Source: Methanoregula sp. (GTDB lineage Archaea > Halobacteriota > Methanomicrobia > Methanomicrobiales > Methanospirillaceae). Taken from it: a DNA stretch of 64,000 nt. The notes under the pieces are model-generated. The model worked only from the letters and a program-made list of their open reading frames with translations. It did not search any database and was not told where the DNA came from. Location: contig NZ_JALOCH010000003.1 in the NCBI RefSeq assembly GCF_023227875.1, positions 186,001 to 250,000 of the forward strand. Direction: 5' to 3'. The position numbers and the translations under genes were made by a program. The number at the start of each line of letters is the position of its first letter. The first letter of the stretch is position 1. Below, piece after piece: positions 35,241 through 43,390 of the stretch.

Positions 35241-35558
35241 TCAGAGGTGGATCCACTCAACGATCCCGGAAAACTGACTGACATGATCCATTGTTGTAGC
35301 TGCAAGAGCGAGAGGATTAACCGAGATCGATCCATCTTCTTTCTCTTCGATGGATGTTATCACGAGAGCTGCGTACTCCCTGGATTCAGAAGCAAGTTTG
35401 AGATCCTGTCGGTATACCAAGAGAGATGACACGGTGTTGATGGCCGGTCCTTCCTTAAAGATTTTCGTGGAAATTACCTCGATATCAATAGCATCGGAGA
35501 CAGATTCTGGATCAACACTGTTCACAATCTTAGAAGATTTGGATTTTTCCTTACTCAT
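35241..35558 (-). CDS. Half-length divergent TBP paralogue
   Basis: A 105-residue protein. Its first 30 residues match the adjacent TBP at 15 positions (MSKEK...S.KI.N.V...S..D.ID....S). A further stretch, LLVYRQDL then ALVITSIEE, aligns with the VLRLQNPK/VVITGIKS strands of TBP repeat 1. Only one TBP-like repeat is present, and the intercalating Phe positions are not recognisable. It has its own start and a promoter copied from the TBP gene. It could pair with TBP or another half as a regulator, or be a decaying copy. The frame is intact. Confidence 0.7.
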   Translation of the reverse strand: MSKEKSKSSKIVNSVDPESVSDAIDIEVISTKIFKEGPAINTVSSLLVYRQDLKLASESREYAALVITSIEEKEDGSISVNPLALAATTMDHVSQFSGIVEWIHL

Positions 35559-35570
35559 GAGAGGTAAGTA

Positions 35571-35603
35571 GGTATGATGATCGCAAGGTGTTATCGGTCA
35601 ATT
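35571..35603. repeat. Duplicated upstream sequence of TBP gene, copy 2
   Basis: The counterpart of 35116-35148 (31 of 33 identical), located 13-45 nt upstream of the half-TBP start. Confidence 0.8.
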
Positions 35604-35633
35604 GTACCCGGATTCCGAACCATCCCCCGCTCT

Positions 35634-35673
35634 GCGATGCCCGACGCGGGGGAATGATGGGGGTGGGGCTACG
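35634..35673 (+). repeat. Dispersed ~40 bp repeat, copy B
   Basis: Begins GCGATGCCCGACGCGGG and ends GGGGCTACG. The arms GCG-AT-GCCC and GGGC-TA-CGC pair except for the central two bases. It lies between the half-TBP and the GIY-YIG gene. Confidence 0.75.
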
Positions 35674-35885
35674 CACGTTCCTGTTCGCAAATCATGAAAG
35701 CAAGACCATGGAAATTGACAGATAATTCTGCTTAATTTTCCATACAGATGTAAAAATACACGAAAACAACACTTTCACCCCGCGCAATCCGGGAGTATAT
35801 ATGCCGGTAAAATTTACTTTGTATCATGATGCTCAATGCGTGTAACATTGAGCCGAATGCAAAAGGAAAAAGTTTGGAGAAAAAA

Positions 35886-36245
35886 ATGGACATAAAATGG
35901 TCTTTAATCCACGAACTTAACTCCGGTGACATCTCGAAATATGCCCCAACATCCTCTGGGGTGTATGTGATATGGGTTCACTTCAAAGATGGTAAATGGA
36001 GATGTCATTACACTGGACAAGCTGAGAATCTTGAACAAAGACTTTACCAACACATTTCCTCATCGGAGTCGAACACTTCAATTAAATCGGGAGTGTCGAA
36101 ATTTCGATGTGGATATTGTACAGCGGAAGTTGGATCACAAGCCAACCGTAACGGGATCGAACTATACCTCTACCAAACGTATAAGCCTGAGTGGAATGAT
36201 ATCACGCCACCTGGTACTTCACCAATCCAAGTAAATCTGCCTTAA
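35886..36245 (+). CDS. GIY-YIG-like nuclease domain protein
   Basis: A 119-residue protein. The GIY-YIG layout is visible: SGVYVIW (25-29), HYTGQAENLEQRLYQH with the catalytic-type Arg52, Glu92 in NGIELYLYQ, and a terminal PEWND. The second motif is YTG instead of YIG. ATG 35886 has GGAG 5 nt upstream, better than the upstream frame to 35826. A TATA-like AGTATATATG lies near 35792. It is flanked on both sides by copies of the ~40 bp repeat. It could act as a restriction- or homing-type nuclease. Confidence 0.75.
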   Translation: MDIKWSLIHELNSGDISKYAPTSSGVYVIWVHFKDGKWRCHYTGQAENLEQRLYQHISSSESNTSIKSGVSKFRCGYCTAEVGSQANRNGIELYLYQTYKPEWNDITPPGTSPIQVNLP

Positions 36246-36302
36246 TCCTCATCTTTCTTTTTTGACGAATATAATTGAAAATCTTGTTAGGGTAACTTCG
36301 AT

Positions 36303-36343
36303 GCGATGCCTGACGCGGGAAAATGCCGGAGGGTGACGCTACG
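36303..36343 (+). repeat. Dispersed ~40 bp repeat, copy C
   Basis: Begins GCGATGCCTGACGCGGGAAA and ends GACGCTACG. It lies between the GIY-YIG and HNH genes. Confidence 0.75.
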
Positions 36344-36390
36344 GAATTCAGATAATTATATACACATGTCAATAAAGATTCCAATCATCT

Positions 36391-37014
36391 ATGGACTTAT
36401 CAATTAAGGATCGTAAGAATTTATGGAGTGCAGCAGCTGGAATATGCTCCTATCATTTTAATGGGGAGAGTTGTGAAAGAAAGTTATTTACAAAAAATGG
36501 AGAGATGGATACAAACTTAGGTGAAGAGTGTCACATTATCGGAGAAAAACCGAGCGCCGCGAGATATCAAGAAAAATTTCAAGATAAAGAAACCTACAAG
36601 AACGCAATTTTACTATGTAATGTCCATCATAAACTTGTCGATGATAATCCAGAACTTTATACAATCTCCGTTCTCCAACAAATGAAAACTGAACACGAAC
36701 AGATAATCTCCGAGAAATTGAAAAAACAAAAAATTTTACCTTTTGTTTTAAAGGACACTCAAATTTTGGTTGAAGGCAATAAAGTGGATGGAGACGTTAT
36801 CGGATTGGATGTTCAAAGCCCAACAGTTTTTTCTGGTGTTGGGATAGTTGTTCGAAGTAATGAAGCTAAAAGTGTTGTAGGGGCAAGAATTTCTGGAGGT
36901 CTGACGGGAATATTGTCTTTTTGTCCAAATTGCGGAAGACCTGTAAGTACAGCATATTCGGGTCAAATGGTTAGTCCGACCAGAGAATGCCCATTCTGCC
37001 ATCACCAGTTTTGA
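36391..37014 (+). CDS. HNH nuclease with C-terminal zinc ribbon
   Basis: A 207-residue protein. The N-terminal half is an HNH domain: ECHIIGEKPSAAR with His48, then YKNAILLCNVHHKLVD with Asn71 and His79/80. A middle beta-rich segment (about 125-170, GDVIGLDVQSPTVFSG) has regular short strands. The C-terminus is a zinc ribbon (FCPNCG ... CPFCHHQ, Cys178/181/200/203). A TATA-like ATTATATA about 35 nt upstream and no ribosome site suggest a leaderless mRNA. The gene is AT-rich compared with the flanks. It is likely a defence-type DNA or RNA nuclease; the partner could be the convergent ATPase. Confidence 0.8.
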   Translation: MDLSIKDRKNLWSAAAGICSYHFNGESCERKLFTKNGEMDTNLGEECHIIGEKPSAARYQEKFQDKETYKNAILLCNVHHKLVDDNPELYTISVLQQMKTEHEQIISEKLKKQKILPFVLKDTQILVEGNKVDGDVIGLDVQSPTVFSGVGIVVRSNEAKSVVGARISGGLTGILSFCPNCGRPVSTAYSGQMVSPTRECPFCHHQF

Positions 37015-37102
37015 TAATCATCAAATCCTTTGAAAAGATACTTGGACTTGAAAAGTTGTACACTCCGATGGAGTTTAAGTTATAATTATTTTTATAGAGT
37101 GG

Positions 37103-37147
37103 TGCGATGGCCCACGCGCAAAACGCCTAGTCGGGTTTTGCGCTACG
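37103..37147 (+). repeat. Dispersed ~40 bp repeat, copy D (variant)
   Basis: Begins GCGATGGCCCACGCG and ends GCGCTACG, with an inner hairpin GCGCAAAAC/GTTTTGCGC. The ends match the other copies, but the middle differs. It lies between the HNH gene and the end of the ATPase gene. Confidence 0.65.
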
Positions 37148-37268
37148 CACTTACCTATACGTTTGCGTGATCAAGGATGTTTCCGAGTCGCTACAATCTT
37201 GCAGAAAAACTGTATGCAGGAAAAACGAATCGCTCTTTAAAATGAAAAAGATTTTATCTCGATACCAA

Positions 37269-39101
37269 TCAGGTTTTAGTTGAATGCTCAAATTCTTCAA
37301 AAATTTGAATTATTTCCTCAAATGGTGAAAAATTATCTTCTTTGGCTTGATTGATATACATTGTTTTAAATCGTCCCGGGCTCACGTTCGCGGCACTTGA
37401 TAATTTATTGAATAATGTTCGTCCAGGAATCACTTTTTTCCATTCATCATCGTCTCTATCTACCAGATCATTCAAATAAATCCATCTTCGTTCAGTGTGC
37501 TCTTTAATAGGTTCGAATGAAAATGCTGAATTTACACGTTTTTGCTCAACTAAAAATGAATTTTCCAAGAGACTCAAATAATCTGATAGATCAATATCAT
37601 TGATTCCCTTAACGGTAAGGCCAACATTTCCAATTTTTGATTGAACGAGAGAATCCAACTCTAATCGAATGGTGTATGGGATTGATTCTCGAGCGATTTG
37701 TTTGAGTTTGTCTCTAATTTTTACCGGGTCACAAAGCCAACTGTCATGAGGCTCCATTTTACAAACCATTCGCGCAATAATTTCCTCGTCTAGGAAATAA
37801 TTCTCTAAATGATACCGTGGAAGGAATGCGAGATGGTTTGAAGATTTCGACACTAAATCGGTCATTACATTCTCTGGAAGACTGCTATCATGATCTGATA
37901 TCATAAAAAAATCTATGCCCCATAGGGATTTTGACAATACACCCTCAACTATTTTTGAGAATGATAAAATGGTCTGTCTACTACCGCTCGGAACGAGCAC
38001 GTATTGAGGGAAGTGAGATCCCATGATCTCACCATATGTTTGCTTATCCAAACTAGATTCCGAACCCTCGATTAAGACTATCTTCTTCCCAAGTGCGATG
38101 ACACCTAAATTTTGTCCAAGCAAATTAAGTGCTATCGCTTTTTCATCATCTTTAAAAACAGATACGGCTTGATTTTCCCCTCCATTTTTTGGTTTGATAA
38201 AAATTACAGAATGGTTCAGTGATTGCGTAATGATGTCCGGTGAATGAGTACAAAAAATAAATTGATTTCTTTCACCAACATTTTCAAGGGCTCTCAAAAG
38301 ACGGAAACTCAGTTCTGGATGAAGGTGCACTTCTGGTTCATCAAAAAAAATAATACAATCCTTTGGATCATGTAGAAGTAAATCAAATACAACTGTGAAT
38401 ACTTCCCGTTCGCCAGAACTTAATGTGTCAATTGATAGAAGTTGCCCATTTTCTATATACTGTATAACAGGATTATTTAATGGAATATCTGCAAGTTTTT
38501 TTGGAAACAACAATAAATCAAATGTAGTTTTAAATTTCTCTAATGGGTCAATAGGATTAATAGGCATTTCTTTTTTGCCAGCCTTTCTTAACTCTTCATA
38601 TCTTTGGGAAACTTCTGTTCGATAATGACCAATTTTCCTGTATAATGCGTGAATTGTATCCTGATATCTATTCTTGAATGGATTCATCATAAGATTCCAC
38701 ACAACATCTTCATCGAAAGGATCTGGAAAATTCCAGCTCCATTGAAACGGTGCAATTTGTTCGAACGTTCTTGATGAATCAAAATTCAAGATACTACTTT
38801 CAAATTTCCCCCGTTTCCGGTTTTTTTGAAGGTGCTGACGCAATAAGTTTGAATCGTTTTGATCAAGTGTATTAAGTGATTTCTTTTTCCAAGAATCTCT
38901 TTCACCAGATGAAGTAGCCTCAATATTGAGAGAACGTGACGGATCTGCCTGTGGATTTTGAAGAAGGCCAATGATTTGCTGGATTAAACGTGTTTTTCCA
39001 ATTCCATTGGGTCCGGCTAGTACTATAATCGTTGATAAATTTGTTGCTTCGAAATTGTCAATAGGGGGCTTATTTTGAATTTTAATTGACGTAATTCGCA
39101 T
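37269..39101 (-). CDS. AAA/ABC-type ATPase with TOPRIM-like C-terminal domain (OLD-like)
   Basis: A 610-residue protein. Walker A GPNGIGKT is at residues 30-37, the signature LSSGE at 227-231, Walker B CIIFFDEPEVHLHP around 249-262, and the H switch CTHSPD at 284-289. After about residue 335 comes a TOPRIM- or DUF4435-like region: IEGSESS with Glu345 and ISDHDSS with Asp403 and Asp405, then LENYFL. This is the OLD/RecF-like layout used in several antiphage systems. The gene is AT-rich and lies convergent to the HNH gene. The substrate is probably DNA. No helicase gene of the Gabija type is beside it. Confidence 0.85.
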   Translation of the reverse strand: MRITSIKIQNKPPIDNFEATNLSTIIVLAGPNGIGKTRLIQQIIGLLQNPQADPSRSLNIEATSSGERDSWKKKSLNTLDQNDSNLLRQHLQKNRKRGKFESSILNFDSSRTFEQIAPFQWSWNFPDPFDEDVVWNLMMNPFKNRYQDTIHALYRKIGHYRTEVSQRYEELRKAGKKEMPINPIDPLEKFKTTFDLLLFPKKLADIPLNNPVIQYIENGQLLSIDTLSSGEREVFTVVFDLLLHDPKDCIIFFDEPEVHLHPELSFRLLRALENVGERNQFIFCTHSPDIITQSLNHSVIFIKPKNGGENQAVSVFKDDEKAIALNLLGQNLGVIALGKKIVLIEGSESSLDKQTYGEIMGSHFPQYVLVPSGSRQTILSFSKIVEGVLSKSLWGIDFFMISDHDSSLPENVMTDLVSKSSNHLAFLPRYHLENYFLDEEIIARMVCKMEPHDSWLCDPVKIRDKLKQIARESIPYTIRLELDSLVQSKIGNVGLTVKGINDIDLSDYLSLLENSFLVEQKRVNSAFSFEPIKEHTERRWIYLNDLVDRDDDEWKKVIPGRTLFNKLSSAANVSPGRFKTMYINQAKEDNFSPFEEIIQIFEEFEHSTKT

Positions 39102-39258
39102 ATTGAGGCCTCAAAATAATTATTTGCTTTTTACTCCCGCCATTGGTATAAAATTTGCTTTATGATTTTTTACCTGTCGTAAGATGGATTCATTATTTCG
39201 AACCGCACGTTAACCGAAAACAACCCTTAATACCCTCCCCAAACAAAACTTGAGCAGA

Positions 39259-39801
39259 ATGCCTCCCGAAAAACTCCCCGGCGGCCCGACCCAGGACGAG
39301 ATCATGGCAGTCTCGCTCCAGAAGCTCGGACTCCGCAGCACAGACACTGTTCTGGAAATCGGCTGCGGCACCGGGAAGGTCTCGGTCGCGATGGCCCGCG
39401 AAGTAAAGTCCGTGATCGCCATCGACATCCGCCCCGAAGCGATCACGCTCGCAACCAAGACGGCAAAGGAGGCCGGCGTGAAAAATATTAATTTCTCCTG
39501 CACCGAAGCAACAGCGTTCCTGCAAAGTAACGAAGTGTACGACTGCGCATTCCTCGGCGGCACAAAGCACCTTGCAAAGATCCTTCCGGTACTCGCAAAG
39601 AAAGTGAAGCGGACGATCGTGGTAAACGCTGTGCTCCTCTCCACGGTCTCGGACGCAGTCACGGTCCTGAAAGACCTCGGGCTCTTTTGTGAAGTTGTGC
39701 AGGTGCAGGTCTCGCGGTCGCACGGGATTGCCGGCAGTATCATGTTCAAGCCCATCGATCCCGTCTTTATTATTGTCGCACGGGGTGCTGCATGCTCGTA
39801 G
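39259..39801 (+). CDS. cbiT: Cobalt-precorrin-6B C15-methyltransferase (decarboxylating)
   Basis: A 180-residue class I methyltransferase. SAM motif I is LEIGCGTGKVS, followed by VIAIDIRPEA. CbiT methylates C15 and decarboxylates the C12 acetate side chain. ATG 39259 lacks a ribosome site and has a TTAATA box about 30 nt upstream, suggesting a leaderless transcript. It is the first gene of an eight-gene corrin operon with overlapping starts and stops. Confidence 0.93.
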   Translation: MPPEKLPGGPTQDEIMAVSLQKLGLRSTDTVLEIGCGTGKVSVAMAREVKSVIAIDIRPEAITLATKTAKEAGVKNINFSCTEATAFLQSNEVYDCAFLGGTKHLAKILPVLAKKVKRTIVVNAVLLSTVSDAVTVLKDLGLFCEVVQVQVSRSHGIAGSIMFKPIDPVFIIVARGAACS

Positions 39802-40397
39802 GCCTTGGCCTCGGGCCGGGAAACCCGGAGCTCCTGACGCTCCGTGCGGTGCGGCTCCTGAAGGAAGCCGATACCGTCTTTGTGCCCGGCCGGATTGCGC
39901 ACGACCTCGTGGCCCCGTACCGCGAACCCGTCATGCTCGATTTCCCGATGACGGACGATGAGGCAAAGATCCGCTCGTGCATGAAGGAGAACGCACGGAA
40001 GATCGCGCCCGTTGCGCAGGACGGCCTCGCGGTCTTCGGGATCCTGGGCGACCCGAACTTCTTCTCCACGTTCTCTCGGCTCTGTGCCGTGATCGCGGAG
40101 ACGCACCCGAAGGTTGAGTTCCGGACCGAGCCGGGGATCAGCTCCATCACCGCGTTTGCCGCCGCTGCCGGTGTGCCGGTGAACCAGGGCTTCACCGTCT
40201 CGGACGGTACGGTGTCGGAAACGATGATTCTCTTAAAAGTCCGGCACCCGAAAGCCACCGCGGAGAGCCTGCGGGCCAAAGACTATTGCGAGTTCGTGCT
40301 GGTCGAGCGGATGTTCTTCGATGACATGAAAGTGTACCGGAACGATGAACTGCCGGAGAAGAGTGATTACATGAGCGTGATGTATGCCCGTAAATAA
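39792..40397 (+). CDS. cbiL: Cobalt-factor-2 C20-methyltransferase
   Basis: A 201-residue tetrapyrrole methylase with the N-terminal GLGLGPGNPELLTLRA and the LGDPNFFSTF substrate-loop region typical of CbiL. It adds the methyl at C20. Its start overlaps cbiT by 10 nt and its stop overlaps cbiF by 14 nt. It is slightly shorter than many CbiL proteins. Confidence 0.93.
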   Translation: MLVGLGLGPGNPELLTLRAVRLLKEADTVFVPGRIAHDLVAPYREPVMLDFPMTDDEAKIRSCMKENARKIAPVAQDGLAVFGILGDPNFFSTFSRLCAVIAETHPKVEFRTEPGISSITAFAAAAGVPVNQGFTVSDGTVSETMILLKVRHPKATAESLRAKDYCEFVLVERMFFDDMKVYRNDELPEKSDYMSVMYARK

Positions 40398-41118
40398 TGA
40401 CGCGAACGTGATCTGGTTCGTTGGCGCCGGGGCCGGCGACCCGGAACTGATCACGGTCAAGGGAAGGAAGCTGCTGGACAAAGCCGAGGTGCTGGTCTAC
40501 GCGGGCTCGCTCGTCAGCCCGGCGCTTGTCGAGACCTGCCCGGCAGAGGAGAAGGTGGACAGCTGGGACCGGAAGCTCGACGAGATTGTTGCCATCATGA
40601 TCGACCGGGCACAGAAAGGAAAGCGGGTCGTGCGGCTCCACTCCGGCGACTCAGCGATCTTCGGCTCGATTGTCGAGCAGATCGCAGAGCTGGAGAAAGC
40701 CGGGCTCACGGTGAAGATCGTCCCCGGGGTCTCATCGGTTTTCGCTGCGGCAGCAGCCCTCACCACGGAGTACACGCCAAAGGGCGTAGCGGACACGCTC
40801 ATCATCACCCGGCCTGCGGGTAAGACACTTGAAGTGGATTACATCCCCGAGCTCTCGAAAGTCCCGGCAACGATCGCGTTCTTCCTGGGGAGCGAGCATT
40901 TCTCGGAAATCACGGAAAAGCTCTCCTGCCCGAAAGACACGCCCGCGATCGTCATCTACCACGCCTCGTGGCCCGACCAGCAGATCATCCGGGGCACGGT
41001 TGCCGATATCGCACAGAAAGCACAATCCGCCGGCATCACGCGGTCGGCCCTGCTCATTGTCGGGCACGCCGTGCTCGGGACCGCCTGCGACTACACGCGA
41101 TCGCACCTCTACTCATGA
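40384..41118 (+). CDS. cbiF: Cobalt-precorrin-4 C11-methyltransferase
   Basis: A 244-residue tetrapyrrole methylase. WFVGAGAGDPELITVKG and the HSGDSAIFGSIVEQ loop are diagnostic for CbiF/CobM. It methylates C11. The start overlaps the end of cbiL and the stop overlaps the cbiG start (ATGA). Confidence 0.95.
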   Translation: MPVNNDANVIWFVGAGAGDPELITVKGRKLLDKAEVLVYAGSLVSPALVETCPAEEKVDSWDRKLDEIVAIMIDRAQKGKRVVRLHSGDSAIFGSIVEQIAELEKAGLTVKIVPGVSSVFAAAAALTTEYTPKGVADTLIITRPAGKTLEVDYIPELSKVPATIAFFLGSEHFSEITEKLSCPKDTPAIVIYHASWPDQQIIRGTVADIAQKAQSAGITRSALLIVGHAVLGTACDYTRSHLYS

Positions 41119-41987
41119 ACGACACGGTTGTCATCACGTTCCCGTATTCCCGCACGGATGCAGAACGTATCGCGGCATTTCTTAATGCGGATATCGTGGA
41201 ATACTCGTCGGATATTTTCAGCACGGTATTTGCAGGCCGCAAACGGATCGTTGCCCTGATGTCGATGGGGATCGTGGTGCGGAAGATCGCATCGCTGCTG
41301 GACGATAAGTGGACCGATCCTGCGGTTGTGGTCGTGAGCCCGGACCTCCGGTTCGCGGTGCCGGTCCTCGGCGGGCACCACGGGGCAAACTCGCTTGCAA
41401 AGGAACTGGCCGGCCTCGGCCTTGTGCCGGTCATCACCACCGCAACGGAGTCCCGGGGCCGGGACTCTGTCGAGACTATTGCGGAACGGACAGGCACCGA
41501 AGTCCTGAACCGGGACTCCACCCGGCAGGTGAACGCAGCGCTGCTGGAGAACGATATCCCGGTCCATGCGGTCCACGGTCCTGCCATCGTGCTCGCGGGT
41601 CCCGGCGTCTCGCTGCTCGTCAGGAAAGGCGTGTACTCGGTCGGCATCGGGTGCCGGAAAGGGATCCGGCCGGAGGAAGTCTCGGATGCGGTCCGGACCG
41701 CCCTTGCGGAGAACGGGATCGCACCGGAGGACGTCCTCATCTACGCGACCACGCAAAAAAAGTTCAACGAGACCGGCCTTGTCGAGGCGGTCGCATCGCT
41801 TTCCGGGAATTTAATATTCCTTGATGACGATACCATAAACGCACAGGCAGGCACCGGCCCCTCGCGGGCAACCCGGCTCGGGCTCCTTGGTGTTGCCGAG
41901 CCCTGCGCCCTTGCCGTGTCAGGGAGCAGGACCCTTGTCATGGGAAAGAAAGTTTTCGGGAGAGTGACCGTTGCCATCGCACGTTAA
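41115..41987 (+). CDS. cbiG: Cobalt-precorrin-5A hydrolase
   Basis: A 290-residue protein. The N-terminal part carries MSMGIVVRKIASLL and LGGHHGANSLAKELA, and the C-terminal domain begins VGIGCRKG. CbiG opens the delta-lactone and releases acetaldehyde during ring contraction. I use ATG 41115, which overlaps the cbiF stop; the open frame to 40968 lies inside cbiF. Confidence 0.95.
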   Translation: MNDTVVITFPYSRTDAERIAAFLNADIVEYSSDIFSTVFAGRKRIVALMSMGIVVRKIASLLDDKWTDPAVVVVSPDLRFAVPVLGGHHGANSLAKELAGLGLVPVITTATESRGRDSVETIAERTGTEVLNRDSTRQVNAALLENDIPVHAVHGPAIVLAGPGVSLLVRKGVYSVGIGCRKGIRPEEVSDAVRTALAENGIAPEDVLIYATTQKKFNETGLVEAVASLSGNLIFLDDDTINAQAGTGPSRATRLGLLGVAEPCALAVSGSRTLVMGKKVFGRVTVAIAR

Positions 41988-42756
41988 AGGAGAGAAAGGG
42001 ACCCTTGCCATTGTCGGCCTCGGGCCGGGGCTGCTGGAGTACATCACTCCCCGTGCCATGAAAGCGGTGGCAAAAGCCGAATATGTGCTCGGCCACTCCA
42101 CGTATCTCAAGCCGCTCGAACCGCTGCTTGCCGGCAAGCAGGTCATCAGCAGTACCATGGGAAAGGAAGTGGACCGGGCAAAAAAGGCGATCGAACTCGC
42201 CCGGACAAACCATGTCGCGATCGTTTCCGGCGGCGATGCCGGGGTGTACGGCATGGCAAGCATTGTCCTTGAAGTGCTGGAGCGCGAAGGCGTGGATATC
42301 CCGGTCGAGGTGGTCCCGGGCGTGACCGCGGCCAATGCCGCTGCGTCCCGGGTAGGCTCGCCCCTCTCCGGGGACTTTGCCGTGATCAGCCTCTCCGACC
42401 TTCTCACGCCGCTTGACGTGATCGAACAGCGGCTTGACGCGGTCTTCACGCTCGGGATCCCGGTCGTCCTGTATAATCCGAAGAGCCGGGGCCGGCCGGA
42501 CAACCTTGCGCTGGCCATCGGGATTGCGCGGAAACATCTTGGGCCGGGGACACCGGTCGGGATTGTTAAAAATGCCCTGCGCGAGGACGAGAAGACGCTC
42601 GTCACAACGCTCGGGGCAATGGAACAATCGATGGACGCCGTTGACATGCACACGACGGTTATCATCGGGGGAACAGAGAGCAGGATCTGGAGGATGAGAG
42701 ACGATGTCAAAGGAATCATCACGCCACGCGGGTACCACCGGAAATACGTATATTGA
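41971..42756 (+). CDS. cbiH: Cobalt-factor III C17-methyltransferase
   Basis: A 261-residue tetrapyrrole methylase with VGLGPGLLEYITPRA and SGGDAGVYGMAS, matching CbiH/CobJ. It methylates C17 and drives ring contraction. The likely start is TTG 41971, with GGAG about 8 nt upstream; no ATG exists before the conserved region. It overlaps cbiG by 17 nt and cbiC by 53 nt. Confidence 0.92.
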   Translation: MPSHVKGEKGTLAIVGLGPGLLEYITPRAMKAVAKAEYVLGHSTYLKPLEPLLAGKQVISSTMGKEVDRAKKAIELARTNHVAIVSGGDAGVYGMASIVLEVLEREGVDIPVEVVPGVTAANAAASRVGSPLSGDFAVISLSDLLTPLDVIEQRLDAVFTLGIPVVLYNPKSRGRPDNLALAIGIARKHLGPGTPVGIVKNALREDEKTLVTTLGAMEQSMDAVDMHTTVIIGGTESRIWRMRDDVKGIITPRGYHRKYVY

Positions 42757-43390
42757 CGTTGGTGCCGACACACAGGAAGGCTTTGCGATCTCGTCAAAGT
42801 CACGGGCACTTGCACGAGAAGCGATCGGCAACGAGACGCCCGAAGACCGCGTGAAGCAGCGGTGCTCGATCGCGGTCGGCGATTTTGCGATGGCGGACCT
42901 GATGCGGTTTGTGAACAACCCCGTCCCAGCGGTCCTCGAAGCACTCAGGCAGGGAGCCCCCATTATCACCGACATCCGGATGGTCCAGATAGGCATCCAG
43001 AAGAAGGGGCATACGAGCAAAGTGCTCTGCGCCCTTGACTTCGGCGCCGATATCGTCAAAGAAAAAGGGATCACGCGGAGCTCGGCCGGGTTCATCGCGC
43101 TGAAAGACCGGCTTCCCGGGTCGATTGTCGTGATCGGGAATGCCCCATCAGCGCTGCTCTCGCTCTGCTCGATGGCCCGCGACGGCATCCGGCCGGCCGC
43201 GATCATCGGTGCGCCGGTCGGCTTCGTCAACGCCGCCGAGTCCAAGGAAGTGCTGCGGGCGCTTGACATCCCCTCGATCTCTTCGGAAGGGACGCGGGGC
43301 GGGACACCGGTTGCCGTTGCCGCGGTCAACGAGTGCATCACCATGTATATCGAGGCTTCAGGTCATGCGGGACCCGGTCACCGGCTTTGA
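42704..43390 (+). CDS. cbiC: Cobalt-precorrin-8 methylmutase
   Basis: A 228-residue protein of the CbiC/CobH family, which moves a methyl from C11 to C12. VGDFAMADLMRF and GNAPSALL ... PVGFVNAAESKE are characteristic. The histidine seen in bacterial CbiC/CobH before the TGD-like motif is not present at the matching position, where RCSIAVGD is read. Its overlap with both neighbours supports normal operon expression. Confidence 0.93.
   Translation: MSKESSRHAGTTGNTYIDVGADTQEGFAISSKSRALAREAIGNETPEDRVKQRCSIAVGDFAMADLMRFVNNPVPAVLEALRQGAPIITDIRMVQIGIQKKGHTSKVLCALDFGADIVKEKGITRSSAGFIALKDRLPGSIVVIGNAPSALLSLCSMARDGIRPAAIIGAPVGFVNAAESKEVLRALDIPSISSEGTRGGTPVAVAAVNECITMYIEASGHAGPGHRL

Noticed and set aside
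35181..35429. 82-codon plus-strand frame over the half-TBP gene
   Set aside because: The minus-strand frame has sequence similarity to the neighbouring TBP and a copied promoter; the plus frame has neither.
35634..37147. True integron attC sites
   Set aside because: The repeat ends lack the RYYYAAC/GTTRRRY core, and no integrase gene is in the window; only the cassette-like arrangement is similar.
37269..39101. Gabija GajA
   Set aside because: The ATPase-TOPRIM order is similar, but no UvrD-type GajB helicase is next to it and the C-terminal region looks more like DUF4435.
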